Assembly: GCA_037176905.1 (NCBI GenBank)
Contig: JBBBWG010011111.1
Location: forward strand, 1-64,000
DNA length: 64,000 nt
Direction of reading: 5' to 3'
Origin: Azolla pinnata
Lineage: Eukaryota; Streptophyta; Polypodiopsida; Salviniales; Salviniaceae
The notes below the pieces were generated by a model. It ran no database searches. It saw nothing but the letters and a program-made list of their open reading frames with translations, and was not told where the DNA came from. This document shows positions 23,701-34,155 of the stretch, piece by piece (the first letter of the stretch is position 1; each line of letters begins with the position of its first letter). A program made the translations under genes and the position numbers.

Positions 23701-24947
23701 AATCGGCATTCTTCGATGCGTAGATGAGCAGGAACTGATTGACTGATATGCCCACTTGAAGATCCCACCAAGGCATAAGGAACTCGAGCTTCTGGTGTTT
23801 CAGCTGAGCGACTTGCCATTGAACCAGCCTTCCGTGTCTTCCCATGACTCCATTGCCTCCCGCTCCTAGAAAAGAGAGAAGTGGAACAACAGAAAACAGC
23901 ACGAATTGGTTGAATGGACGGATTAAAGGTAGCATTTACAGATGCAGACATGCATATACATCTACCTAAAGATAGGTAGATATCGACATATGCACATTAC
24001 CTGATGATGGGGACCAATGGACCAGTTCCCAAGCGAGGGGAGAGGATGGGTCTGCAGACCAGAACAGAACATTTCCATAGGGATCGATACGGAATTGCTC
24101 GGGATCGAACCCTGCGTTCCTGCACCAGGTACACAAGCACAAGAAGCAGAGCAAAGCTAAAAAAACCTTTTGCAGAACCCATCTTGCTGATCCGAACAAG
24201 GCCCACTTCTTTAACAAAATTTTACACAAGAGAGAAAAAACGAACCCATCTTGATGACCTGAATAAATCCCACTTCTTTAACAATTTTACTGAATGGAGC
24301 AAGAAAGAACCTATCTTTCCGATCTGAACAAACCCCACTTCTTTAACAATTTTTTACACAAGGGAGCAAAAAAGAACCCATCTTTCTGATCTGAACAAAG
24401 CCCAGTTCTTTAACAATTTTACACAAGGGAGCAAGAAAGCTGATCTGAACAAAGCCCAGTTCTTTAGCAATTTTACACAAGGGAGCAAGAAAAGAACCCA
24501 CCTTGCTGATCTGAACAAAGCCCAGTTCTTTAGCAATTTTACACAAGAGAGCAAGAAAAGAACCCACCTTGCTGATCTGAACAAAGCCCAGTTCTTTAGC
24601 AATGTTACACAAGGGAGAAAAAACAAAAGAACCCATCTTGCTATTCAAGAACTGCAGAAGGGTTGAAAAGAAAGGCCCACTTTGCCACTAGCAACCAGTT
24701 TTAGGGTTTAGGGTTTAGGGTTAAGGGTCGAAACACAGAAAGAACAGGCCATTTCACTACTCTAGAACGCAGAAGAGGCCACACATGTTTGAGAGCCATG
24801 GAAGCACCGCATTGCTCGTTGCGCTTAGGATGATCAAAGTTACGCTTTGGGATAAGCGAACTCACCCGAGATGATGAAGCTCGGACCACAGGGAAGACGC
24901 TTCCTGGACGTGGCCGCCCTGCCTTCCGGGAGCTCTTTCTTCTCCAT
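20704..24947 (-). CDS. Plant HNH-like/coiled-coil protein with degenerate HNH core
   Basis: Seven exons join in phase: 24947-24866, 24111-24001, 23865-23697, 23596-23469, 23156-23038, 22886-22573 and 22201-20704, giving 806 residues. The N-terminal third matches a conserved plant family by GFDPEQFRIDPYGNVLF, SPLAWELVHW, LEFLMPWWDLQVGISVNQFL and ASKNADFRKRAFSLLFPND. A coiled coil follows (about 204-310; LVQSYTLLSSSIEQQ, RCLERISRDTLHQ), then a long acidic and low-complexity tail with the family word NVDKWLQRLLL, an SQ-rich stretch and Asp/His/Gln runs. Family members usually read DHWFP at the HNH core; here it is VHWSP, and the following Asn-containing strand is changed, so nuclease activity is doubtful. 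Function is unknown. The first exon (MEKKELPEGRAATSRKRL) was chosen because its phase alone fits exon 2; it is the least certain part. Confidence 0.82.
21025..21170 (-). repeat. GATTGC hexamer and ATC triplet repeats inside the coding exon
   Basis: A TGCGAT/TGTGAT hexamer run codes for alternating Ser-Gln. Next to it an ATC/CTG triplet run (about 20985-21030) codes for the Asp, His and Gln runs. All steps are multiples of three, so the frame is kept. Confidence 0.85.
23175..23425 (-). repeat. Degenerate about 37-bp tandem repeat inside an intron
   Basis: On the plus strand the units carry TTAATTCTGCCTCAAAATGG and CACATTTTA/CACATTCCA words, about seven units with substitutions. It fills most of the intron between the exons ending at 23469 and starting at 23156 of the HNH/coiled-coil gene. 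Confidence 0.88.
24170..24655 (-). repeat. About 65-bp intronic minisatellite, 7-8 units
   Basis: Plus-strand units contain GAACCCATCTTGCTGATCTG, AACAAAGCCCAGTTCTTTAA and CAATTTTACACAAGGGAGCA. It lies in intron 1 of the HNH/coiled-coil gene and stays open on the minus strand, giving a repetitive WALFRSARWVL frame that is an artefact of unit length. Confidence 0.93.
24701..24728 (+). repeat. Telomere-type TTTAGGG repeats in intron 1
   Basis: Three to four near-perfect TTTAGGG units followed by a TTAAGGG variant. They face the AAACCCT units at 25026-25067. Confidence 0.9.
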
Positions 24948-25025
24948 TTTCTTGTCCCAATCCGTCTCTGTCGTGGAGGGATGGAAGCAGAGCGTCCATC
25001 GCCCGTTTCTTTTGCATCTTTCTGC

Positions 25026-25067
25026 CAGACCCTAAACCCCAAACCTAAACCCTAAACCCTAAACCCT
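25026..25067 (-). repeat. Telomere-type AAACCCT repeats (telo-box cluster)
   Basis: About five CCTAAAC/AAACCCT units, some imperfect, about 80-120 bp upstream of the HNH/coiled-coil start codon. Further TAGGGTTTTAG words follow at 25101, 25150, 25172, 25232 and 25266. In plants AAACCCTA near start sites is a known promoter element (telo box) of housekeeping genes, so a promoter role is plausible. Confidence 0.8.
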
Positions 25068-25640
25068 GGAAAGGAATGAATGGAGAATGGACAGATATGG
25101 CTAGGGTTTTAGTCTTTGGATGAACACACCGGAGCCGGAAGGGGGGATTTAGGGTTTTAGAGACAGAGGGAGCTCTAGGGTTTAGTTCAAGGCCCTTTGG
25201 GCGATGGAGAGCTCTGGTTGAATCGACAGATATGGCTAGGGTTTTCTAGACAAACGCAGGGATTTTAGGGTTTTAGACAAGCACAGGGAAGCTTCTTCTG
25301 TGATTCAGAGATCTGACAGAGCTGCTCTGCATTGAATGAGGGCGGAAGAGGACGGAATCTTCAGAGATCGGGGGCCTCTTCGGGGGAAGATGAATGAATC
25401 TCCATGGAATCTCCCAAAACCGCCGCACCTTCCAGAAAACCGCCCTTCTTCTCCCTCGCCCAAAACCGCCGCGGAGAAAAACCGCCATTCCGCTCCTGTT
25501 TTCCAGAAGAAAACAAATACAAAAAAAAAACAAATATTTTGTTTCTTCTTTTTCTGAGTTTTTTTTAACTTGTAATTTTCGGTTTCTTTCTACCGCTGAA
25601 AAATATAAAATACAAAATATAAATACATATAATATTATAT

Positions 25641-26076
25641 TTGGGAAAATTACCCCCCAAAAAAAAAACGCCTACTGAATTTGTTAATCACATTTGAACT
25701 CCTACCGAAATTATTAGCTACATTTGACAAATTAACGACTGGTTTTAAGATTTAAACGATCGATCGATCGATTAGCACCGAAACGATTCATCGTGAGTTC
25801 GATTAATATCGAATGAACTAATTGAGAGTAACACTCGTCAACTCGTCAGTTACTTGATTCATATACCCAAGTTAATGCGTATTAATTATTCGTAAATTGC
25901 CGGCTTTTCATTAACCGAACATAGTAAGGGAATCGATTAGGATCAATCAGTGGGAAGCGATTAGGATCGATTAGTGGGAATGCAATCAAGACTAGCGGAA
26001 TTAATTGGGTGTTAACTGTTTAGTGGAAGATAAGGTTAGGCGTTAATTTGTAATTTCAGATTTCAGTAGGCGTTAA
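25641..26076 (+). mobile_element. Dispersed AT-rich repeat, family 1 copy C (MITE-like), best preserved
   Basis: GGGAAAATTACCCCCC is followed by AACGCCTACTGAA (25667-25679). Its exact reverse complement TTCAGTAGGCGTT stands at 26062-26074, so the copy has a perfect 13-bp inverted repeat about 408 bp apart. Inside are GACAAATTAACGAC, GTAAGGGAATCGATTAGGAT, GGGAAGCGATTAGGAT, GCGGAATTAATTGGGTGTTA and AGGCGTTAATTTGTAATTT. It lies about 700 bp upstream of the HNH/coiled-coil start. Non-coding. Confidence 0.65.
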
Positions 26077-26947
26077 AATGTAGATTATAAATTTGTATAG
26101 TTTTCCTCTTTTCTTTAGTTATTTTTTCCCCTTTTTCTTCTCGTTTGTGGGGATTTTGTTTTGTAAATTTTGTTCTCTTTTTTTAACGCCGGATCAAAAT
26201 CAAAATTATCCATTAGACAAAAATCACATAGTATAGATAGATATATGTTGTCGTTTTGGGGGTTTTTTTTTGGATCAGAGAGTCAGAGGAGTAAATTAAT
26301 GAATGAGTTTTGGTTTTTATGACCTTTTTGTCCTGATTGATGGAATGGATGGATGGATGGATTGCTCTCTGGTTTTAAATTCTAATTTTAATTCTTGTTT
26401 GGGGAGTTATGATTCATTTACTGCTCTTGTCATGATTGTAATTATAATGCTTCTTAACTATTTCTGATGAGAGGATCATTAGGATTATTATTATCATTAT
26501 TGTGGTTCTAACTTCTTCTTCTTCTTCTTTTTGTTGTTCTTGTTGTTGTTGATGCTGTTGTTATCTCCATTGCCATAACTTGTCTTGTCTGCATTATGGG
26601 TTGACTTTTTGGAGGATCAGATAATTATTATATGATGATCATCAGGAATCAGGATTATTATTATTATTATTATTATGGTAGTTCTTGTTATCTCCATTGT
26701 GTTGACTTTTGTTTTTGTTGTTTTTACCAGATCCCCTGCCTCCACAGTACAAGTATATGTATGTGTATATACAACACGCTTCGAAGCTCCTGTTCCGGAA
26801 GCTTTCCTTCGCCTCCGTAGAATCGGACCGATTCCACTGACGAAAAAGATTCAATGCACACATCCACATGTTTATTGCTACGAGGGGAAATCGAGAAATT
26901 TCTCAGTAATCGAAACGAGCGCTTCTCTGTCTCGGTTTGCCGAGCGA

Positions 26948-27220
26948 TAGCATCTCAATGCTGCCGAAATGATCTGTCTGCCTGATCAACAAACGGCCGC
27001 AGGTCAGATTGGATGGATCGATGGATGGATCAATCGATGGATCGATGGATGGGATGGCATCTCGATGCGGTCAGAATGATCTCCCTGATCAACAACAACC
27101 GTAGATCTGATTGGATGAATGGGATGGCATCTCGATGTTGTTGGAATGATTTGGCTGATCAATAACACATCTAATTGTATGGATCGATGGATGGATCGAT
27201 GGATGGATCGATGGGATCAG
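26948..27220. repeat. Tandem array, three diverged about 85-110 bp units with GGATCGAT runs
   Basis: Units share GGCATCTCGATG, GAATGATCT, CTGATCAACAA and GATTGGATGGATCGATGG words. The GATGGATC run length differs between units. No gene is here. Confidence 0.85.
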
Positions 27221-27334
27221 TGCATTGCTAACTAACAGACCCAATCAAGCACCAGAACGCAGCCACGATCAGATATGATTTTGATCGATCATTTTATGCC
27301 AACAACCGCATGATCCATTGAACATGTTCAAGCC

Positions 27335-27600
27335 AAGCTTTTCTTTCTTTAGAGAGCAAAGCTGCATTGCGAAAATAAGTTACAAGCACAATTTGCTTGG
27401 AAAATAGACCGGCAACAACATTGTTTCTAAAGCATTGTTCATCAGAGCTGCATTGCGAAAATAGGTTACAAGCACAATTTGCCTGGAAAATGGACCAGCA
27501 ACAATTGTTTCTAAAGCTCAGACAATGTTCTTTAAGCAAAGCTGCATTGTGAAAATATGTTACAAGCACAATCTGCTTGGAATGGACCAGCAAAAAGCAC
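27335..27600. repeat. Tandem array, three units of about 85-100 bp
   Basis: Each unit has AAAGCTGCATTGCGAAAATA, AGTTACAAGCACAATTTGCT, TGGAAAATGGACCAGCAACA and, in two units, TTGTTTCTAAAGC. The 27600-28204 stretch beyond it is unique sequence that will include the 3' untranslated region of the TPS gene. Confidence 0.9.
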
Positions 27601-28204
27601 AGACAATGTTTGTACTTTTTTTACAAAAGAGATTGCTTGCATTGGTAACACTGTTTTTTTTTCTGGAGTTTGTCCAACAAGGAGATCAATACAGTTGCAT
27701 CTGAACAACACACATCAATCAGAAAGAAGTGCATCATTAAAGACTCGTCACAATCTTTGGCAATTGCCCCTGCACTTTGCCTATCTATCTGTGTATAGAT
27801 TCCATATATACAGAGATAGATAGATAGATAGAGATGTGAATGATACACAATCAGTTTGAATACTTACAGCTTCTGGACAGTGACAAAGTGCTCAATATAT
27901 GTTTGATCCTTTATTGTGTTTCCGTTATTTCTACAATAATCACAGGAGCCCCGAATCCGCTGACCCTGACATGAACAACTGCCAACCGCATATTTTCCTC
28001 GTGACCAGCTCCACCCAAAGAATTATGAGTATATTTTTCCATTACAAACGGGCTAGCGCTTCGAATGGGACCAATATTCCTCTCATGTCAGCATATAAAC
28101 ATTCACATCAGTGACGAATCACGATGCCCCCCTCCCCGTGATGGAAAAAGAATTCAATGAATATGAATCATGTAGCAAAAGCCCAACACATACCATACAT
28201 TTTG

Positions 28205-31200
28205 TCACTGATCCTCGGCTGATGAGCGTTGTAGTGGGGATGTGGTCCTTTGAGAAGAAGCTATGGTGGCTTTGGCAAGGCCCTCCAGCACGTTTATGAC
28301 ATCGGCTATGTCTTCGAGATAGTATTTCGCCTTGCTCGGTTTCCTCCCCACCGTGCAAGCAAAGATCTCTACATTAGGCGCGACAGTTGCATCGGCGATG
28401 CTCTCAAACATGTCTTCATCCGACTTGTCATCCCCGATGCAGAGAACGAAATCTGGGGGCGTGCCCCATGCCCCCATCGATGCCAACAACTTCTTTGTCA
28501 CCATGCCTTTGCTCACACCCTGTTCCAACAACAAAACAGACAATTACTTTCCGAAAACAAAAAAGCTCCACAGGTTTTTAATGAGGCTTCCAAGGATCGG
28601 CCGACAAGATCAAAGCTGCATAAAAATGCTGTTTTTTTTTTTTAAAAGCTCATATACTGCTGTCTGCATTCTACAGTTTTTTTTTAAAGCTGGATACAAT
28701 TTTTCTGAAGGGTGTGTCATGTTTGCTAACCAAGGGAGAAGGAAAGAAAAAAGCCATGGGTCAATACTTTAAACAATGTTCCGAAAATTGAAAAGAATTA
28801 ATTTTGCAACAGAAAAAGCTCAACAGACTTCTAATCAGGTTTCCGACGACCTGCCAAGGAGACGAAAGCTGTGCAAAATGTGCTTCTGTTCTTAAGCTCA
28901 TACACAGCAGTCCAAATTCTACAGTTTTTGCAAATTTTGTTTCAAAGGCTGTGTGATGTTCTTTAACCAGATAGGCTACTTCAAATAATGTTCGACACAA
29001 CAAAAATGATCAGGGTGTAGCTTTTAGTTTAGGGGTTCATTTCCCAGCCAACAACAACAATGCAAGACAAGGCCATTTACCTGGGGTTTCACCTCCACAA
29101 TATTTTTACCCCGCATCACTGTGACTGGCTCATTCCCTAGGACGCTCTCGAGCTGGTCCAGCAACTCCTTTGATTGCCAAGCGCCGAAGTCGGGGTCTGC
29201 ATGCTGATGATGCCACACAATCGCGCTCTCTTTCGCCTCGATGAATGAGCCGTCGGTGCACTCTGTGTACAGCTGCATGATCGGCTCCGCGACCCGCTTC
29301 CACTCAAAGTCTGATGCTGCAACGCATGTCTCCCAATGCGAATCCTGATTCCATCTGCATTAAGGCCTCGATCATCATCATCATTTTTCCAAAACATTTG
29401 TACTTTTCAACACAAAAGGGCATGCGTTTACATGCATGTATGCATGTGTATGCCTCAGAAGATAGTATGAGAGTGTACATTTGTATATGTGTGTGTGTGT
29501 GTATGCATGCATACATGGGTATGTGTATGCCTCAGATAGTATGAGCATGTACATTTGTATATGGGTGTGTATATATGCATCTATACCTCAAATAGTAGCC
29601 ATGCTCTGCTGCGATTCCAAGGGACTTGCAAGGGGAGAACCAACCAGAAAGATCCTCCCGGCTGCGCCCGCTCACGATGAATGCGACATTGTTCGCGTCG
29701 CTGCACAAGGTGTTCAAGACCGATAAAACCTGCAGGCTGGGCGTCTTGTTCACGGATGCTTGCGACACCATCGTGCCATCGTAATCCAGCAGGAAGGCGC
29801 GGCTCCTCGTCCGCTTATACGCCGATATGATATGCTCCCGCGATAGCCTCCTGAAGTTGGGGTCCAGCGCCACCACGCGGAAGTTCAAACCGAAGCCTAT
29901 GCCCCAACACCGCGTCTTCACGTGATCTCCGCACGCCCTCTCGAGGTCCTGCATGAAGCTGCGTGCCCAATACGCGACATCGTGCGTGCTCACATACTTG
30001 AAATGCTTGTCGTGCCTCATCTGCTTCTCGGCCTCGTTCATGGTGATGGCGGTGTTCAGCGCATCTGCCACGGCCACGGTGTTCCAAGGGTTGATTCGGA
30101 TCGCCCCGCTGAGAGATGGAGAGCACCCGATGAACTCCGACACAACCAGCAAGCTCTTCTTGGGCGGATCCTCGACGGTGGCGAAGCGAGAATCGAGCTT
30201 CTCGCACCCTTGCCTGCTCACTATGTACTCGTACGGTATGAGGTTCATGCCATCGCGGACCGCCGTCACCACGCAGCATTCGGCAACGGTGTAGTATGCG
30301 AGCCGCTCGTAGAAAGGCAAGGATCTTTCCACGAGGATCACCGGTTCATAGCCAGGGGTCTGGAACTGCTGGTTTATCCTCGCGGCGGCCCCGTAGACCT
30401 CCACCGATAGATCTTCCACGTCTTTCCCTTTGGCTCTTGCCGGGTTGATGATCTGCACCATCACCACTTTCCCCCTTCGCCCCGGGTGCTCCTTCAGCAG
30501 CTCCTCGAATGCGAGGAGCTTCAAGCCGATGCCCTTGAATATGTCCATGTCGTCGAGGCCGAGCAACACGATCCTCCCTTTGAATCGCTCGTTCAGCTCC
30601 GCGATCTTCTCCTCGGTCTCGGGGAGGTTCAAACCCACCTGAAGTTGCCCCATGTGTATGCCGACAGGCATGATCTTGATCGTGACATTGCGGCCGTAGT
30701 ACTCCAGCCCTATGTATCCCCTCTTCGATTCGTACTCGAGGCCGAGCATTCGGCTACAGCACGACAGGAAATGCCTGGCATAGTCGAAGGTGTGGAAACC
30801 CACGACATCGGAGTTCAAGAGGCCGCGGAGGAGCTCGTCGCGAACAGGAAGCGTTCGGTAGATCTCCGACGAAGGGAAAGGGCTGTGGAGGAAGAAGCCG
30901 AGCTGAACACGGTTGCATTTCTTGCGAAGCAGCGTGGGAAGGAGCATGAGATGGTAATCGTGGACCCACACGAAGTCGTCTTCGGGCACGATCACCTCCA
31001 TCACTTTCGCTGCGAAGGTCTTGTTCACCGAGACGTAGGCCTGCCATAGCAGGCGATCGAAGCGGTTTCCGTGGTCCGAGGTGAGGGGGAGCATGTAATG
31101 GAAGAGGGGCCACAGGGTCTGCTTGCAGAAGCCATGGTAGAATCGGCTGCGAACATCTTCGGGGATGAAGGCTGGAACGCAGTTGAAGATCTCGTGGAGA

Positions 31201-31601
31201 TGGGTAGCGACATCTTCCTGCTCCGAGGGCTCGATCTCGCACTTGAGGAAGCCGATGTAGATGACTTCCATGTCATCGGGGAGGCCATCCTTGAGCTGCC
31301 ATAGCAAGGATCCTTCATCCCAGCTGAAAGACCACGATTTCCCATCGGCTCTCCTTTCTGCATTGATCGGCAGTGTGTTTGCCACGATGATGCATCTCTC
31401 TTGGCAGATCGAGGAGGCGGTGTCCGAGTTCACGCTGTTAGGGTACTCATCGTCTCGAACGAGATCGGAGAGAATCCCTGGGACGGTAAGGGAGCGAGGG
31501 ATCTTCCTTGATCCATCTCTTGTTCTTGCCGATGAAGACAATGCAGGGGGGTTATAGTCACCAGTTAAATCCAACAGATTCGCATACGATCTCGATACCA
31601 T
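28205..31601 (-). CDS. Class II trehalose-6-phosphate synthase/phosphatase-like protein (TPS5-11 type)
   Basis: Three exons in phase (31601-29587, 29354-29081, 28519-28205) give 867 residues, with the usual size and three-exon layout of plant class II TPS genes. The GT20 synthase-like domain (about 60-545) has LPLTSDHGNRFDRLLW, DDFVWVHDYHLMLLPTLLRK, SPFPSSEIYRTLPVR, SDVVGFHTFDYARHFLSCCS and VRDGMNLIPYEYIVSRQG. The phosphatase-like domain has the HAD nucleophile motif DYDGT (606-610) and GDDKSDEDMFE (from 792). In synthases with activity the UDP-glucose site reads DRLDMIKG; here it is DDMDIFKG, so the key Arg is Asp, as in other class II members. Such proteins usually lack clear synthase activity and are thought to be regulatory, with 14-3-3 binding and SnRK1-related control known in Arabidopsis. 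Cytosolic. The ATG starts the family-like MVSRSYANLLDL. Confidence 0.97.
28535..28985 (-). repeat. Imperfect about 225-bp tandem duplication in TPS intron 2
   Basis: Copy 1 (28545-28735) and copy 2 (28778-28975) share AAAGCTC, CACAGGTTTTTAAT/AACAGACTTCTAAT, CAAAGCTGCATAAAAATG, AAGCTCATA, CATTCTACAGTTTTT and GTGTGTCATGTT/CTGTGTGATGTT in order. It makes up most of the second TPS intron. Confidence 0.8.
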
Positions 31602-31692
31602 TGCTCTTGATTCTCCTTCTTCTTCCTGCTTGCTTCTCCTTCTTCTTGCTTGCTTGCTTGCTTCTTCTTCTTTGCTTCTTCCTGCTTCTTTG

Positions 31693-31726
<34 letters not shown>

Positions 31727-33105
31727 CTTTGTTTCTTTGCTTCTTCTTCTTGCTTCTTTGTTTCTTTGTTTCTTTGTTTCTTTGCTTCTTCTTCTTCTTC
31801 TTCTTGCTTCTTTGTTTCTTCCTCCTCCTCTTCTTCTTCTTCTTTGCTTCTTCTTCTTCTTGTTTCTTCCTCCTCTTCTTCTTCTTCTTTGCTTCTTCTT
31901 CTTCTTGATTCTTCTCCTCCTCCTTCTCCTGCTCCTGCTTCTTCCTCTTCCTCCCTTACCGCCACTCTTTACCCTTCCTTTCTTTCTGTCTGTTTGTCTG
32001 TCCTTCAACGGAAACCCTACACAATCCTTTTTTTGCTTCCCTCAAGCTTTCCTTCTGTCCTCAGAAAGACCCCACGAAATCCTTTTGGCCTCCCACGGCT
32101 GCCTTTGGAGAGAACCCCCCACAAACTCCTTTGCCTCTCTCTCAGAGAAAATTCAAAAACAGGATATATCACCGCATAACGTATCAAATCCAAGAAGAAA
32201 TGCTCGGGAGAAGAGAGATTCAATAGAAGGACCCAAGCAGGCTTGAAAGCATCCCTGCAATGGACAAGAAAATGCTTCTGAAGTGCAAACTGTCTTTCTG
32301 TTGATCTGAAAAGCTTTGCCTCTCTCTTTCTCGCACACAAACACACACGCACACACTCTCTCTTTCTCTTCATAATTTCAGCGATTCGAAAGACAGACCT
32401 CACGAATTTGTACAGAATACTCCCGTTTGGTCAGATAAGCTCGAGTGCATCTCTGAACAGAAATCGAAAAGGAAAAAAGAAAGGAAGCAGTACCTGAGCT
32501 TCGTTTGATCCCAGTTCTTTCCCCGCCTTCTTCCATGTGTTGCAGCAGGCAGGTGTTGTTACGAAACCCTAGCGGGAGGCATCAGAAGTCGCTACGGGCA
32601 CTGGGATTTGGCCGCAAAATGCCTCACCAATCTATCAAAATGCATTCTTTTTTGGGAGCAGTAAAATGCAGCAAGCCGCTGCCGGAGAGAGGACTCTTTT
32701 GCGTCGGGCAAGAAAGGGCTGAGGGGCGATGAAGCAAACAGAAGCTTCTTGTAGCTGAAGCTCTGGGGCGAATTCAGGGGGAAAAACCTCTCGAATTCTG
32801 CGGGACGAGATGATGGAGCACCAAATGGAGGGCTAGGAAGATGAGGCGGAGGAGGAGGAGAAGGAGGAGCAATCTGGCATCAAAATGAAGGGGGAGAAGA
32901 GGGAGGAAGGAAGGAAGGAAGCTGGAAGAGCTGAGGAAATGCAGAGAGTTAGGGCAGGAGGAAGAGGAAGTGATGATGATGATGAAGAAGAAGAGGAAGA
33001 GGAAGAGGAAGAGGAAAGGAGTCATGGAAGAAAGAGAGAAAACAGAGTGAAGAACAGAGGAGATTTTGAGCTTGAATGGAAAGCAAAAGAATTATGTGCA
33101 GCATC
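31602..33105 (-). promoter_or_regulatory. TPS 5' leader and upstream region with long polypyrimidine tract
   Basis: On the plus strand 31610-31970 is almost only CTT, CTTGC and TTTG words, so the TPS transcript leader would be a long GAA/GAAGCAAA purine tract if transcription starts upstream. A donor-like CTCAG/GTACTG on the minus strand near 32492 hints at a leader intron, which is common in class II TPS genes, but I cannot pair it with confidence. A purine-rich (GAA/GGAA) stretch follows at 32830-33020. No other gene is seen. Confidence 0.4.
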
Positions 33106-33107
33106 AA

Positions 33108-34155
33108 AAGATGAGGATGATGGAGATGGTGATGGTGATGGTGATGGCCATGGGGGTGATGGTGGTGATGGTGGTGATGGTGGTGATGATGGTGATGGTC
33201 GTGATGGTGGTGATGGTGGTGATGGGGGTGATGGTGGGGATGGTGGTGGCGGTGATGATGATGGGCGGTGATGATGATTGTGGTGGTGATGTGTGATGGT
33301 GATGGTGGTGATGGTGATGGTGGTGATGGTGGTGATGGTGGTGATGGTGATGGTGGTGATGGTGGTGATGGTGATGGTGGTGATGGTGATGATGGTGATG
33401 GGTGATGATGGTGATGATCGTGATCATCGTGATGATCGTGATGGTGGTGATGGTGATGTATGGTGATGATCGTGATGGTGATGCTGGTGATGCTGGTGAT
33501 GCTAGTGATGCTGATGATCATGGTGATGATGGTGGTGTTGGTGGTGATGGTGGTGGTGGCGGTGGTGATGCTGATGATGATGGTGGTGGTGATGATGATG
33601 GTGGTGGTGATGATGGTGATGGTGGTGATGGTGATGGTGGTGGTGATGATGGTTATGGTGGTGATGGTGATGGTGGTGGTGGCAGTGGTGATGTTGATGA
33701 TGGTGGTGGTGGTGGTGATGATGGTGGTGGTGATGGTGGTGATGGTGGTGATGGTTATGGTGGTGATGGTGGTGATGGTGGTGATGGTGATGCTGGTGAT
33801 GCTGGTGATGCTGGTGATGCTGGTGATGCTGATGATGGTGGTGGTGGTGGTGATGATGGTGATGGTGGTGATGGTGATGGTGGTGATGGTGATGGTCGTG
33901 ATTGTGGTGATGGTGATGATGGTGGTTGTGATGATGGTGATGGTGGTGGTGGTGATGCTGATGATGATGATGGTGCTGCTGATGATGATGGTGGTGATGG
34001 TGATGGTGGTGGTGGTGATGCTGATGATGATGATGGTGGTGCTGATGATGCTGATGGTAATGATGGTGATGGTGGTGGTGGCGATAGTGACCATGGTGAT
34101 AGTGATGGTGGTGATCATGGTGATGGTGGTGGTGGTGATGGTGGTGATGAGCACA
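33108..34155. repeat. About 1.05-kb GATGGTGGT minisatellite
   Basis: Built from GATGGT, GGTGAT, GATGAT and GATGCT triplet pairs in ever-changing order, with the plus strand nearly free of C except GATGCT and GATCG words. All period steps are multiples of three and lack stops in several frames. This creates 250-415 codon frames on both strands (Asp/Gly, Met/Val, His, Thr/Ile). None has non-repeat sequence of interest, so none is called a gene. Confidence 0.96.

Noticed and set aside
24343-24648. Repeated WALFRSARWVLF-type frame
   Set aside because: A 65-bp intronic minisatellite without stops, not a repeat protein.
29815-31363. Long plus-strand and other-frame frames within the TPS exon
   Set aside because: They are shadows of the GC-rich TPS coding exon.
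31508-32246. 198-223 codon Leu/Phe/Ser frames and their Arg/Lys/Glu antisense
   Set aside because: They read the CTT/CTTGC polypyrimidine tract upstream of TPS.
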